In this document: one piece after another, positions 32,588-42,666 of the stretch
How positions within the stretch are numbered: the stretch's first letter is position 1
How the letters are laid out: every line of letters begins with the position of its first letter
Source of the DNA: Bacteroidia bacterium
Lineage (GTDB): Bacteria > Bacteroidota > Bacteroidia > Chitinophagales > Chitinophagaceae
Direction: 5' to 3'
Length of the DNA stretch: 64,000 nt
Assembly: GCA_030427635.1 (NCBI GenBank)
Contig: JAUIBA010000002.1
Coordinates: 124,001 to 188,000, forward strand
Position numbers and translations under genes: made by a program
Notes under the pieces: generated by a model
Told to the model about the DNA's origin: nothing
The model's database searches: none
The model's input: only the letters and a program-made list of their open reading frames with translations

Positions 32588-35500
32588 TTACTTCACTATC
32601 ACTATTCTTCCTGTATGTACCTGACCGTCATTGCCGGTTACCTGTATCAGGTACATGCCGGGTACAGCGTCAGCGAGCATTACGGAGGTATGGTTACCTT
32701 CAAAACTGTGCAGTGCATGGTACACCTCGGCACCCAGTGCGTTTACTACCCGTATGCTTACGGCTTCAGCGGGAGCATTGCTTAGCTCTATGTTCAGGTT
32801 GCCATTACCTGGGTTAGGGTATAGTGTCATACCACCTGTAGTGCGGGTGAAGGTTTCTTCATGCTCAGGGGCCGCCGCCATGCCACGTTCAGCCGCCGCC
32901 GGACCACATTCGCTTATTTCAGCTACATCACCCCCACAGGCACCTGATGTACTTACTATCAGTGAGCCGGTACCATATGAGTAGCTTAGCTTGCTGTAAG
33001 GTATGTAACCGCTTGTGTCAGCTGCAAGCGAGTCGTAACGGAGGTATATAGGTGAAGAGTTGACATTGGTAGTGCCGGAAGGGTATAGTGCATATATGTT
33101 GGCGGCAGTCCATCCGGGGAAGTCAGAGCAGGAACTGCAGCTACCGGTGCATGCGGCACCTGTCCAGCGGTTGTCTGATGGGTTGCAGGCATCTCCCTGC
33201 TGGCCTATGGTGGCATCATACAGCCATGCACCCCATTTAGTGCGCCTTATTTCATTGTGATGCCAATTTACCGTGCTTGCGCCTCTGAAAAAGAAGCCAA
33301 CTTTCATATCTGCCGTTAGGTTGCACGATATATTGGTTGTACACGCAGCACTGCCTGCATTATACATTCCTATACCTACCGTTGCTGCATTATAAGGTGG
33401 TGTAAAACAGTTATAACCGGTTCCGGTTATCTGATTGCGCAGCACTTCTTTTATAGTAGGACTCTGGGACGTAGTGATACCATACATAGTAGCGGTTGTA
33501 CTATACTGATACATATTGATAATGTTATCGTTTATATGTACACCCTGAGACTTTGTATATACATCTGCACCTACCCGTGCGCCGGTAATGCTGTTACTGT
33601 CAATGAACATTTCTCCATTTGCCAGTCCGGTTGTACTTGGGAAATTGTCCATTACATATACTGCTGTTCCCATTTCGTCCGATGACTCAGGAGTAGGTTT
33701 ACCTACAAACGTATTATTCCTGAATATAGACAGGCCTTTTCTGGCTATTGTAGTACCTGCAGTGAACTGCTGTATTAATCCGGTATTGTAATTATGCACT
33801 CTGTTGTTTGAGAACTCATGTTTGTTGTGCTCACCGGTTAGCTGCAGGTAACACCCGTTTTGTGGTAATACAAATCCGCTTACACCACGAATGCCGTAAA
33901 AGTCCGCATTGATACAGGTAAAGTCCCAGATAGATTGTAATCCGCTGCCTACGACATGTATTCCTTCAAGGCTGTTATAGAAACGATTGTTAGTATTCGC
34001 TTCACGCGTTCCTGAAACAATGATGTCGTTATAAGTATATATTGAGTATACACCTGCGTTTTTGGTTGCCCTTACAGTATTGTTATACAATCGGGCATTG
34101 GTATTGGTAAGGTATATACCAAACGTAACACTATCATAAAGGTTTGTGTTTACAGAGTCCGGGTCTGCAGTATCATCACCTACATTCAGATAGTTGTATT
34201 CGTAGGTGGCTGGTGTAGACGTGTCACCTGCACTTGTCTGCTGATTGCTACCTACTTCTTTGGCATATACGCCCGAATGGCCTACAAATGTGATAGCAGT
34301 GTTGTTTCTGTATGCATTAATGCCATAGTATGGTATTGATGATATACTTGTTACCTTTTTAAGAGTGTTTACATCTGGCCATGCAAACGGATAGTTACCG
34401 GCCGATGTGCTTCCAGTATCATTATATGCCAGCTCTTTTGACCCGAATACGCAGTTTTTCACGGTGAAAGGTAATCTGCCTCCGGCTGGGATGTCAGATA
34501 TAGATGGTTTGTAGTGCTGTATGGCTATGCCATCATAGTTTTTATTGAAAAATACACTGTCAGTGTGCAGTATGTCCGGCATACCGGTAGCATAATACTC
34601 GCTGCTAATAGGTGCAACAGTTATACCGGCACTCCAGAATGCTCCGGAAGCATTATTGTATGTTGTAACTGCATTTTCAATAAGTGTATTGCCGGTTACA
34701 CGCAGCTGCCCCAGATGTGACTGACCCGGGATTATGTATATACCCGGCCATGGGCAGGCTGCACTGGAGAAGAAGTGACAATGATTGATATTTACCGCAT
34801 GAACAGTGTCTATGTTAAAGAAGGCACCACCCGCCATGAAAAACACATTGTTGTTCAGTGAAGCTTTAGTACAAACTACAGACTTAGGGATGTAGTAGTT
34901 TTCATTGTCGGCTACATTGTATTCAGTAACCATGCCGTTATAGATAGTATGGAATGGCTGAATGGTACTGCAGTCACTGCATCCGGCCAGTGTTCCCATA
35001 CTGCTGGCAGTACGGTACCCGTTTACAGAGAAGTAGGTATAGGGGGAGCAGCCGGTAGCAGGAACCACGATGGAATCTTTGATATAGGCCGAGCATCCGT
35101 TATAGGTAACAGTAACCGTATATATCTTCAGCTGCACAGATGAATTGGTTGTGAATGTGGGGCTGAAAGTCCCGGCAGAAGAAGAGTATGATGATGCCCC
35201 TGTCCATGCATAGTTAACTCCGGTAGCAGGTAGTGCAGGGGTAGTCACAGCCTGTATTGTGAATCCGGCTCCGGAATAGGTTTGTGTAGTTTCTCCGGTA
35301 ATAGTAATAGGCGCTGTCTGGTTTACAGATACGGCATAGCTGTGAGCACCTATGGTTACATCCAGTGTGCCGGTGGTGGTGCAGCCTGCTGCTGTGGTAA
35401 TCTGCAGGGTATAAGTGCCATTCACAGCTGTGGTTACAGAGGTGCGTTGTGGGTTCTGCTCAGTAGAGGTATAGCTGCCGGGCCCTGTCCAGAGGTAGGT

Positions 35501-37006
35501 ATTACCTCCCTCATCGTTTGCATATAGCTTCAGTGTCCCTCCCACACATACTACAGAGTCCCATGTGGGGTCTGCTGCCGGTGGTGTCGTTACGGTAAGT
35601 GTTGCAGTGGTGGTGCAGCCTGTTGGGGCCGTATAGGTAATAAGCGTTGTGCCGGTGGTGACCCCGGTTACTGTGCCTGACTCAGAGCCTATGGTGGCAA
35701 CTTCTGTATTACTGCTGCTCCATGTACCGCCTTCTGTGGCAGAGCTGAGTGTTGTGTTGCCTCCGGTGCATATGCTGAGTGTGCCCGTTATCTCGTCTGG
35801 TGCAGCATTCACAGTTACTACAGTAGTAGAGTAGCAGGAAGAGGTGTCAGACTTGTGGAAGGTTATTACAGCAGTACCTGCCGATACGCCCACCACTACA
35901 CAGTTGAGGTTTTTATTGTTGTCCGGGTATACGGTTGCTATAGCGGTATTACTGCTGCTCCATGTTCCATAAGGTGCCTGTACGGTAAGGGTGGTGCTGT
36001 CACCTTCACATATACCCGTATTGCCGGTTATATATCCGGTAGGCGATACGATATAGATATTGTCGGAAAAGGTACTGTCTTTACATCCTGGTGTGGAGTC
36101 GCGTGCATACCCTACGCGAATGATGCCGGCACTACCGGCGGTAAACTCACCGGTGGTGGCATCAATGGTACCTGTAGCAGCGCCTACAAGCAGTGCCGTC
36201 CAGCGCCATTCGGAGCCTGTATTATCGGCGGTCATGAAAGCGGTTTCACCTTCACAGAGGATGGTAGGATAGAAAAGCTCTACGAGCGATGTAAGCGTAA
36301 GGTCAACGCTGTCACGTATGCCGCATACTTCATAGTATACCGTAAATGGCCATGAAGCAGTAGCGCTGTTTTGTGGTACGCCCCATACGAGGCCGGTAGC
36401 GCTGTCAACGATGCCGTATATGGTATTGCCGGATGTCCATATACCACCAGGTACAGCGTTAGTGAGCGGAATATATGAGCCTTCGCATACATGGTTCACA
36501 CTGTAGCCAATAGTGGCAGGCAGGGGGTCTACGCTTACCGTGGCTGTAGTGTAGCATCCTGTGGGCAATGTGTAGGAAATGACAGCAGTTCCGGAACTGA
36601 TGCCACTAATTACCCCGGCAGTTCCTGCTGTAGCAATGCTGGCATTGGATGACGACCATGAACCACCCTCACTTTCGGAGGCAAGAGTAACAGATGAGCC
36701 GGAGCAGACGACGGCAGGGCCGGATAAGGCTGCCGGTAGCGGATTGACGGTTACCTCTGCGGTTTCTGTACCCATTCCGGTAACATAGGATATGGTAGTG
36801 GTGCCGGCGGTAATGCCTGTGACCACACCCGACCCGTCAATAGAGCCCACGGAGGGGTTACTGCTGCTCCATGTGCCCCCGGGGCTGGAATTAGCAAGAG
36901 TGGTGGTAGACCCGGTACACACCTCTGGTGTACCTGTTATGGGTTGGGCCAGGGCCAAGGTGCCACTGGCCAGCAATGCAAGGATTGCTGAAGAAATGTA
37001 CTTCAT
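32588..37006 (-). CDS. Giant surface protein: Ig-like (BIG2) repeats, parallel beta-helix and T9SS sorting domain
   Basis: This 1472-residue protein begins with a signal peptide (MKYISSAILALLASGTLALAQ). Residues about 25-500 contain roughly five or six BIG2-like repeats carrying the recurring pattern GGTWSSSN...ATI..SGVVTG..AGTT.ISY. A further Ig-like stretch follows. Residues about 690-1320 contain NN-rich, HSGVYAKE/NNTFVGK-like rungs of a right-handed parallel beta-helix, a fold common in polysaccharide-binding or -cleaving proteins. The last 80 residues are a type A T9SS sorting domain (MTLYPNPGNGNLNIELSNA ... GMYLIQV ... GRIVIVK). It is exported through the outer membrane and is probably an adhesin or enzyme. 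No catalytic residues could be identified. Confidence 0.88.
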   Translation of the reverse strand: MKYISSAILALLASGTLALAQPITGTPEVCTGSTTTLANSSPGGTWSSSNPSVGSIDGSGVVTGITAGTTTISYVTGMGTETAEVTVNPLPAALSGPAVVCSGSSVTLASESEGGSWSSSNASIATAGTAGVISGISSGTAVISYTLPTGCYTTATVSVDPLPATIGYSVNHVCEGSYIPLTNAVPGGIWTSGNTIYGIVDSATGLVWGVPQNSATASWPFTVYYEVCGIRDSVDLTLTSLVELFYPTILCEGETAFMTADNTGSEWRWTALLVGAATGTIDATTGEFTAGSAGIIRVGYARDSTPGCKDSTFSDNIYIVSPTGYITGNTGICEGDSTTLTVQAPYGTWSSSNTAIATVYPDNNKNLNCVVVGVSAGTAVITFHKSDTSSCYSTTVVTVNAAPDEITGTLSICTGGNTTLSSATEGGTWSSSNTEVATIGSESGTVTGVTTGTTLITYTAPTGCTTTATLTVTTPPAADPTWDSVVCVGGTLKLYANDEGGNTYLWTGPGSYTSTEQNPQRTSVTTAVNGTYTLQITTAAGCTTTGTLDVTIGAHSYAVSVNQTAPITITGETTQTYSGAGFTIQAVTTPALPATGVNYAWTGASSYSSSAGTFSPTFTTNSSVQLKIYTVTVTYNGCSAYIKDSIVVPATGCSPYTYFSVNGYRTASSMGTLAGCSDCSTIQPFHTIYNGMVTEYNVADNENYYIPKSVVCTKASLNNNVFFMAGGAFFNIDTVHAVNINHCHFFSSAACPWPGIYIIPGQSHLGQLRVTGNTLIENAVTTYNNASGAFWSAGITVAPISSEYYATGMPDILHTDSVFFNKNYDGIAIQHYKPSISDIPAGGRLPFTVKNCVFGSKELAYNDTGSTSAGNYPFAWPDVNTLKKVTSISSIPYYGINAYRNNTAITFVGHSGVYAKEVGSNQQTSAGDTSTPATYEYNYLNVGDDTADPDSVNTNLYDSVTFGIYLTNTNARLYNNTVRATKNAGVYSIYTYNDIIVSGTREANTNNRFYNSLEGIHVVGSGLQSIWDFTCINADFYGIRGVSGFVLPQNGCYLQLTGEHNKHEFSNNRVHNYNTGLIQQFTAGTTIARKGLSIFRNNTFVGKPTPESSDEMGTAVYVMDNFPSTTGLANGEMFIDSNSITGARVGADVYTKSQGVHINDNIINMYQYSTTATMYGITTSQSPTIKEVLRNQITGTGYNCFTPPYNAATVGIGMYNAGSAACTTNISCNLTADMKVGFFFRGASTVNWHHNEIRRTKWGAWLYDATIGQQGDACNPSDNRWTGAACTGSCSSCSDFPGWTAANIYALYPSGTTNVNSSPIYLRYDSLAADTSGYIPYSKLSYSYGTGSLIVSTSGACGGDVAEISECGPAAAERGMAAAPEHEETFTRTTGGMTLYPNPGNGNLNIELSNAPAEAVSIRVVNALGAEVYHALHSFEGNHTSVMLADAVPGMYLIQVTGNDGQVHTGRIVIVK

Positions 37007-37022
37007 ATGATATAGATTAAAA

Positions 37023-37030
37023 CAAAAATA
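37023..37030 (-). promoter_or_regulatory. -7 promoter box (TATTTTTG) of the giant T9SS gene
   Basis: This TAnnTTTG match on the minus strand lies 16 nt before the ATG at 37006. Confidence 0.5.
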
Positions 37031-37135
37031 ATTTCAGGAAGGATGTCAGTAAAGCATAATGATAATGATAACACAGATATAAGACCGATGCCTGCTATCT
37101 GTATGCGTTTGGGGTACCCGTATTAATGCTGTGCT

Positions 37136-37270
37136 TTAATGGCAGTGCGTGGCAATGGTTTTAGCGCCCGGTAGCAATGGTTCATTAGGGTAAGCACTTG
37201 AAGAACTCCTTCTGGCAAAAACGCTAACGGACAAAAGCAGTGCGAGGGTAGGCAGGGTGTATTTTTTCAT
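37136..37270 (-). CDS. Candidate 44-residue secreted peptide
   Basis: This short frame begins MKKYTLPTLALLLSVSVFA, which has every feature of a signal peptide (two Lys, hydrophobic core, V-F-A end). It is followed by about 25 polar residues (RRSSSSAYPNEPLLPGAKTI and on) and a stop. A TAAATTTG promoter box lies 18 nt upstream (37289-37296), and the giant T9SS gene follows 129 nt downstream on the same strand. No relatives are known to me. The signal peptide and promoter support expression, but a chance ORF of this size cannot be excluded. Confidence 0.45.
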   Translation of the reverse strand: MKKYTLPTLALLLSVSVFARRSSSSAYPNEPLLPGAKTIATHCH

Positions 37271-37288
37271 ATAGTGTGTATTTGACTA

Positions 37289-37296
37289 CAAATTTA
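37289..37296 (-). promoter_or_regulatory. -7 promoter box (TAAATTTG) of the 44-codon ORF
   Basis: This TAnnTTTG match on the minus strand lies 18 nt before the ATG at 37270. Confidence 0.45.
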
Positions 37297-37448
37297 TATT
37301 AAACATCAGCAATAACTATAAAATATTTATCAGAATATGGCTGAGAAAATCATAACAACAGTAAAACTTCCCATTTGCCGTGAAAAAATTTATCGTGATA
37401 CATTTTTGCATAAATGTTTGAAAATCAACATCATGAAAAATCAAAAGG

Positions 37449-37613
37449 TTACAAAAGCTGCGCAAAAATTGCTCGCGCGTTTTTTTGCATATGATAGTTT
37501 GTGAACTGTAGGAGAAAATGAGCGGAGGTTGAATGTGGGGTGGTGTGCATATGAAAAGGTTTGTGACTCAAAGGTAAGTGCCGGTGTGCTGACGCATGTG
37601 TTTTTGTGGATAA
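37449..37613 (-). repeat. Dispersed module copy A: TTATCCACA, 114 nt, ATG and the KNARAIF repeat
   Basis: On the minus strand TTATCCACA (37613-37605) is followed 114 nt later by an ATG (37490) opening MQKNARAIFAQLL and a stop at 37449. Within this ORF a 23-nt stretch (37463-37485, core ACGCGCGAGCAATTTTT) is identical to 51825-51847 on the other strand. That copy also starts with ATG at the same point and has TTATCCACA 115 nt before the ATG. A TACCTTTG box (37569-37576) could start transcription 78 nt before the ATG. It may be a short regulatory RNA, a micro-ORF or a protein-binding element; the role is unknown. Confidence 0.6.
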
Positions 37614-37732
37614 GTTGTTATATAGAAAAAAATCAAACAATAATTGGTTTATAGCCGTCATTGAATTTGAACAGCAATAACAGAGCTGAAAATTCAGTAT
37701 TTATACCTGGTTTCCGGGTTAATTATATAAAG

Positions 37733-37740
37733 TACTTTTG
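37733..37740 (+). promoter_or_regulatory. -7 promoter box (TACTTTTG) of the NHL surface protein
   Basis: This TAnnTTTG match lies 20 nt before the ATG at 37761. Confidence 0.5.
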
Positions 37741-37760
37741 CATATAGTCTTTTAAATATC

Positions 37761-40526
37761 ATGAAAATACCCGTACGCATATCTATATTATTATTTTTTG
37801 TTGCCTCATTAGCTTCACATAAGTTGTATAGCCAGGCTGGCCCGGTATATACTGTAGCGGGGGGCGGTACCGCAACCGGTGAGGGCATACCTGCTACATC
37901 GGCATCATTCTCAGACATAACCGGGCTGGCTATAGACCAATATGGGAATACTTACATAGCAGACAGGCTTGCAGGAAAAGTAATATGCATGAATGCTGTT
38001 ACCAAAAATATACATACGGTAGCCGGTAACGGCAGTATGGGCTATGGAGGTGATGGTGGGCCTGCTACAGCTGCAATGCTGGGGTATGGGGTACGCGGAC
38101 TTGCAGTTTCTCATACAGGTGATTTGTTTATTTCAGATGATGTACATATCCGCAAAGTAGATCTGGGTTCTGGTATCATTACTACAGTAGCAGGTGGCGG
38201 AACATCACTGGCAGATGGCATACCTGCCACAGATGCGGTGATAGGTGTAAATGACCTCTGTGTAGACTTTAATGGTAATCTTTATTTTGGCTCTGATAAC
38301 AGAATAAGGCGGGTAGATGCTGTTACCGGCATTATTACTACCGTAGCCGGAACAGGTACCCCGGGCGATGCAGGAGATGGAGGCCCTGCCACTGCGGCTC
38401 AGGTAGGTGGCAGTACAAGATGCATATCTATTGACAATAAGGGAAACCTTTATCTGCTATCATCTGTAGGAAACAGAATAAGAAAGATAGACGCAACTAC
38501 CGGGCTTATCCATACCATAGCCGGAGGGGGGACGTCTGCTTTTTATGAGGGTATCCCGGCTACATCCTTCAACCTATACTCAGTTCAAAGTTTTGATACA
38601 GATGGAGATGGTAATCTATTTATAGGTGACTGGGGAAACGACCGGATACTACATGTAGATGTCTCGTCAGGCGCTACCTACACTCTGGCGGGCTCCTCCG
38701 CCTCTACTGCCTCGCCGGCAGACGGCACTCCGGCATTGAGTGCGTTGGTTCATCCGTTTCTTGTTGCCGCCAATTCTGGAACAGGAAAGATAAGCTATTG
38801 TGAGGCAGGGGTAAAAGTAAGAGACTTCTTTCTCCCTTCTCTTGTACCATCAACCGGCATACATTATAGTGCAGCGACCGATAGCTTTCTTGTTTATGTG
38901 GATGGTAATTGTGCTGGCCCCCGTATATGTACCCGAACCCTTTCCTGGCATCCTGGACTGAGTATAGCTACCTCCTTTGGTGACGGAACATACGATACCA
39001 GCATTGTAGGACTCTCGTGGTACACTACCGGTTACATTGTTCAGGAGCATAGTTATGCGAGTGGAGGCTCTTACCAGATACTACAGGTATTGCTATCCTC
39101 AGGTGTGGCGGTGGACACATTGGATTATGAGTACACTCATCTACAGTGCGTAGACATGAGCGTTAATTTCTTCAAAGATCTGGACTTTGACGGGGTTAAA
39201 GGACCAACGGAAAGCTACCTTTACAACAGCCTGGTAACAGAAATAGACTCTAACGATGTGCCGGTAGATACCGTCGTGGCAAGTAGCGGATTTTCCTATC
39301 GTGCTCACGGATTACCAGGAGATGTATATAGGTTTCGTGTGATAGATGTACCTCCGGCTATATATGCTTCTATGCCTGCCAGCGGCGTGGCCCTTGATAC
39401 TATACAGGTGGCTACGACTACCAACCCGACAAAATGGATAGGGTTTGATTGCGCAGGGACCACTGATTATGATATTATGTCAGTTCTAACAGTATCTATG
39501 ACCAGACCTCATAGGCAACATGGAAAAATTTATGTAAAAAACAACTATTGTTTTCCGTCTGATGTAACAGTGGGGTTGCATTTCAATCCACACTACTTTT
39601 TCCTCTCCAGTTCGATGACCCCATTAGCCATTTCTACGGAAACCGTAACCTGGAATTTGCCTGCAATGTCCTCGGCAGACAACAATATGCGAGCGATACC
39701 TTTTTCGTTGCAACATATAACTTCACCACCTTTTTTGGCTGATGGCGATACTGTAGGCTTGCAGGTCTATGCGGGACCAGTGACCGGAGACATAAACCCG
39801 ATGAACAATATTATCATCCGAACAGATACGATAAGAGTATCTCACGATCCCAATGCAATATCTGTACAGCCTGGCTGTTTTGACAATGATACGGAGTTCA
39901 CCTTTCTGGTGCAGTTTGAGAATATAGGCAGTGGGCCGGCTGAGCATGTACATGTGATGGATACACTCTCCCCTCTGCTGGATGCAGGCAGTATAAGAAT
40001 CATAGCCAGCAGTCATACTATGTTTACGCAAAAGACAGAGCTGGGAGGGCGCACCATATACAAGTTCGATTTCCCCAACATACATCTGGCAGATAGTTCT
40101 GACCATGAGGGCAGGAACGGTATGTTTGTCTATGCCATTAAGAACAAGCCGGGTATGCCTGTGGGCAGTGTCATAAAGAGCCGCGTAGGTATATACTTTG
40201 ATCAGAACGATGTAGTGATGACCAATGAGGCCAGAAACCAGAAAGGCTGCCCTGTGGAGACAAACGTAAAGCAGGTAGCCGGCAATGCAGCGGGTGAGGT
40301 TAATGTATTTCCTAATCCTACAGAGAATGAGCTGAGGGTGTCTTTTGAAAAAGAAGGTAGCTTCTCAGAATATTCTGTGTATGACATGCATGGCAGGTTA
40401 ATAACTCATGCAGCATTTCACACAAAAATGGTAACGTTAAGTACCCGCACCTTTGCCCCCGGTATGTACTACATAGTACTCAGGGGTAGTAGTGGTGTGG
40501 TTACAAAGAAGTTTGTGAGGTTGTGA
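37761..40526 (+). CDS. T9SS-secreted NHL-repeat surface protein
   Basis: This 921-residue protein has a signal peptide ending near KLYSQ (residues 1-25). NHL beta-propeller repeats occupy about residues 28-330, seen as repeated YTVAGGG/ITTVAGTG...GDGGPATAAQ...IDNKGNLYL...NRIRKID blocks. Middle domains (about 360-690) include CVDMSVNFFKDLDFDGVKG. A conserved Bacteroidota domain beginning DPNAISVQPG with FLVQFENIGSGPAEHVHVMDTLSP (about 700-820) follows. A type A T9SS sorting domain (VFPNPTENELRVSFEKEG ... GMYYIVLRGSSGVVTKKFVRL) ends the protein. It is exported to the surface or medium; a binding role is inferred from the propeller. Confidence 0.9.
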   Translation: MKIPVRISILLFFVASLASHKLYSQAGPVYTVAGGGTATGEGIPATSASFSDITGLAIDQYGNTYIADRLAGKVICMNAVTKNIHTVAGNGSMGYGGDGGPATAAMLGYGVRGLAVSHTGDLFISDDVHIRKVDLGSGIITTVAGGGTSLADGIPATDAVIGVNDLCVDFNGNLYFGSDNRIRRVDAVTGIITTVAGTGTPGDAGDGGPATAAQVGGSTRCISIDNKGNLYLLSSVGNRIRKIDATTGLIHTIAGGGTSAFYEGIPATSFNLYSVQSFDTDGDGNLFIGDWGNDRILHVDVSSGATYTLAGSSASTASPADGTPALSALVHPFLVAANSGTGKISYCEAGVKVRDFFLPSLVPSTGIHYSAATDSFLVYVDGNCAGPRICTRTLSWHPGLSIATSFGDGTYDTSIVGLSWYTTGYIVQEHSYASGGSYQILQVLLSSGVAVDTLDYEYTHLQCVDMSVNFFKDLDFDGVKGPTESYLYNSLVTEIDSNDVPVDTVVASSGFSYRAHGLPGDVYRFRVIDVPPAIYASMPASGVALDTIQVATTTNPTKWIGFDCAGTTDYDIMSVLTVSMTRPHRQHGKIYVKNNYCFPSDVTVGLHFNPHYFFLSSSMTPLAISTETVTWNLPAMSSADNNMRAIPFSLQHITSPPFLADGDTVGLQVYAGPVTGDINPMNNIIIRTDTIRVSHDPNAISVQPGCFDNDTEFTFLVQFENIGSGPAEHVHVMDTLSPLLDAGSIRIIASSHTMFTQKTELGGRTIYKFDFPNIHLADSSDHEGRNGMFVYAIKNKPGMPVGSVIKSRVGIYFDQNDVVMTNEARNQKGCPVETNVKQVAGNAAGEVNVFPNPTENELRVSFEKEGSFSEYSVYDMHGRLITHAAFHTKMVTLSTRTFAPGMYYIVLRGSSGVVTKKFVRL

Positions 40527-40709
40527 TGGAATCTGACCCGGGAAGGATTTCTGCTGCTGTGTTCTGCATTTGTCGTAACAGTGTTCCTCTAGCCTTCTAC
40601 CCCCTTTTTACCATATCCCCAACATCCTCCGGCACGTTATTTGTAACAGCACATATGCCGGTGCGGAGGGGTATGTGGTAACATATATGGGCTGAAACTA
40701 TTATTTTAT

Positions 40710-40717
40710 TACTTTTG
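40710..40717 (+). promoter_or_regulatory. -7 promoter box (TACTTTTG) of dxs
   Basis: This TAnnTTTG match lies 22 nt before the preferred ATG at 40740. It leaves a short leader. Confidence 0.5.
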
Positions 40718-40739
40718 TAGCTATTATTTGCTTTTGTGC

Positions 40740-42662
40740 ATGGGTGAGATTGCCGCGGGTCCGTTGTTGAGTACTATCAACACTCCCGAAGACTTAAGAA
40801 AACTGGATAAGAGTCAGCTGCTGCAGGTATGTACAGAGCTGCGTCAGTTCATTATTGACTGCGTAAGTGTGAATGGCGGCCATTTCGGTGCCAGTCTGGG
40901 TGTGGTGGAGCTTACTGTGGCATTGCATTACGTATTCAATACGCCCGACGACCAGCTGGTGTGGGACGTAGGCCATCAGGCTTATGGTCATAAGATACTC
41001 ACCGGCCGCCGCAAGGTATTTCATACCAACAGGAAGTATGGTGGCATCAGTGGTTTCCCTAAGCGTAGCGAAAGCCCCTATGACACATTTGGCGTAGGCC
41101 ATTCATCTACATCTATATCGGCAGCGCTGGGTATGGCTATTGCTTCCAAGCTGAAAGGCGAGGAGCATCGTCGTCATATAGCAGTGATAGGCGATGGCGC
41201 TATGACGGCAGGCCTCCCTTTTGAGGCGCTGAACCATGCCGGTGTGAGCAATGCCAATGTGCTGATAATACTCAATGACAACAATATGAGCATAGACCCC
41301 AATGTGGGCGCGCTCAAAGAATACCTTACCGATATTACCACCTCACATACCTGGAACCGTTTCCGCGATGATGTGTGGCACCTGCTGGGCAAGCTGCCCA
41401 ACCGCGACTTCCAGAAACTGGCATCGAAGGTGGAGGCTGGCCTGAAAGGGGTAGTATCTAAAACCAGCAATCTGTTTGAAGGGCTGGGGCTACGTTATTT
41501 CGGCCCTATAGATGGCCACAACATACTGAAGCTTACAGAGACCCTGAAAGGGCTTAACGATATACCCGGTCCCAAGCTGCTGCATATAAAGACAGTGAAG
41601 GGCAAAGGTTATGACCTGGCCGAACAGGACCAGACGCTGTGGCATGCACCGGGCACCTTTGATAAGGTAACGGGACGCATAAACAAGAAAGTATCTACCG
41701 TGCCGGAGCCGCCTAAGTATCAGGACGTTTTCGGTCATACCATACTGGAGCTGGCACAGCAGAATGATAAAATAATGGGTATAACACCCGCTATGCCCAG
41801 TGGCTGCTCCCTGAAGATAATGATGGATGCCATGCCCGACAGGGCACTGGATGTAGGCATAGCCGAGCAGCATGCTGTAACGGTAAGCGCCGGCCTGGCT
41901 ACGCAGGGCATGCGCGTGTTCTGCAACATATACAGCTCATTCATGCAGCGCGCCTATGATATGGTGATACATGATGTGGCTATACAGAAGCTGCCTGTGG
42001 TCTTCTGCCTGGACCGTGCCGGTCTGGTGGGAGATGATGGGCCTACGCATCATGGTGCATACGACATAGCCTATATGCGCTGCATACCGGGCATGGTAGT
42101 GAGCGCCCCCATGAATGAGGCCGAGCTGCGCAACCTAATGTACACAGCACAGTTGCCAGACCTGCAGTATCCTATGGTGATACGCTATCCGCGCGGGCAG
42201 GGTGTAATGCCGCAGTGGCGCACCCCTATGGAGCCGGTGGAGATAGGCAAGGGCCGTGTGATAACAGAGGGTAGTGAAGTAGCTATCCTTACGCTGGGCC
42301 ATCCCGGAAACTTTGCCGTAGCAGCCTGCCGTATGCTGGCTACCGACGATATCTATCCTGCGCATTACGACATGCGTTTTGTAAAGCCACTGGATGAGGC
42401 AATGCTGCATGAGATAGCGCAGCGCTTCACCCGTATAGTGACGGTGGAAGATGGTACGGTAGTAGGTGGCTTTGGCAGCGCAGTGCTGGAGTTTATGTCG
42501 GCCAATGGTTACAGCCCTACGGTAAAAATGCTGGGCATACCGGACCGCTACGTAGAGCATGGCAAGCCAGAGGAGCTGCACCACGAGTGTGGCTACGATG
42601 CACAGGCTATAGCCGATGCTGTACGTGAGCTGGCCGGCGTAAAGCAGACAGTGACCATCTAG
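40740..42662 (+). CDS. dxs: 1-Deoxy-D-xylulose-5-phosphate synthase
   Basis: This 640-residue thiamine-diphosphate enzyme makes 1-deoxy-D-xylulose 5-phosphate from pyruvate and glyceraldehyde 3-phosphate, the first step of the MEP isoprenoid pathway. Clear motifs include WDVGHQAYGHKILTGR, GVGHSSTSISAALGMA, the ThDP/Mg site GDGAMTAG with NDNNMSI, and the pyrimidine-domain DVGIAEQHAVTVSAGLA and DRAGLVGDDGPTHHG. The length is standard. The start at 40740 is an ATG; a TTG four codons upstream lies inside the short leader. It is convergent with the lipoprotein gene, with only 4 nt between the two stops. Confidence 0.97.
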   Translation: MGEIAAGPLLSTINTPEDLRKLDKSQLLQVCTELRQFIIDCVSVNGGHFGASLGVVELTVALHYVFNTPDDQLVWDVGHQAYGHKILTGRRKVFHTNRKYGGISGFPKRSESPYDTFGVGHSSTSISAALGMAIASKLKGEEHRRHIAVIGDGAMTAGLPFEALNHAGVSNANVLIILNDNNMSIDPNVGALKEYLTDITTSHTWNRFRDDVWHLLGKLPNRDFQKLASKVEAGLKGVVSKTSNLFEGLGLRYFGPIDGHNILKLTETLKGLNDIPGPKLLHIKTVKGKGYDLAEQDQTLWHAPGTFDKVTGRINKKVSTVPEPPKYQDVFGHTILELAQQNDKIMGITPAMPSGCSLKIMMDAMPDRALDVGIAEQHAVTVSAGLATQGMRVFCNIYSSFMQRAYDMVIHDVAIQKLPVVFCLDRAGLVGDDGPTHHGAYDIAYMRCIPGMVVSAPMNEAELRNLMYTAQLPDLQYPMVIRYPRGQGVMPQWRTPMEPVEIGKGRVITEGSEVAILTLGHPGNFAVAACRMLATDDIYPAHYDMRFVKPLDEAMLHEIAQRFTRIVTVEDGTVVGGFGSAVLEFMSANGYSPTVKMLGIPDRYVEHGKPEELHHECGYDAQAIADAVRELAGVKQTVTI

Positions 42663-42666
42663 CACA

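Larger units (their letters stand above)
37007..37760. other. Large intergenic region (754 bp) between divergent T9SS genes
   Basis: It holds the promoter of the giant protein (37023-37030), a candidate 44-codon secreted peptide (37136-37270) with its own box (37289-37296), and one copy of a dispersed module. That module has TTATCCACA on the minus strand at 37605-37613, a TACCTTTG box at 37569-37576, and a short ORF starting at 37490 that contains the 23-nt repeat 37463-37485. The promoter of the NHL protein is at 37733-37740. I see no other gene. The sequence is AT-rich relative to the flanking genes. Confidence 0.8.

Noticed and set aside
32564-36788. Several plus-strand open frames (60-170 codons) inside the giant minus-strand surface protein.
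   Set aside because: They lie antisense to a gene with clear Ig-like repeats and a sorting domain. Their compositions mirror its Thr/Ser-rich codons, and none has a signal peptide or known motif.
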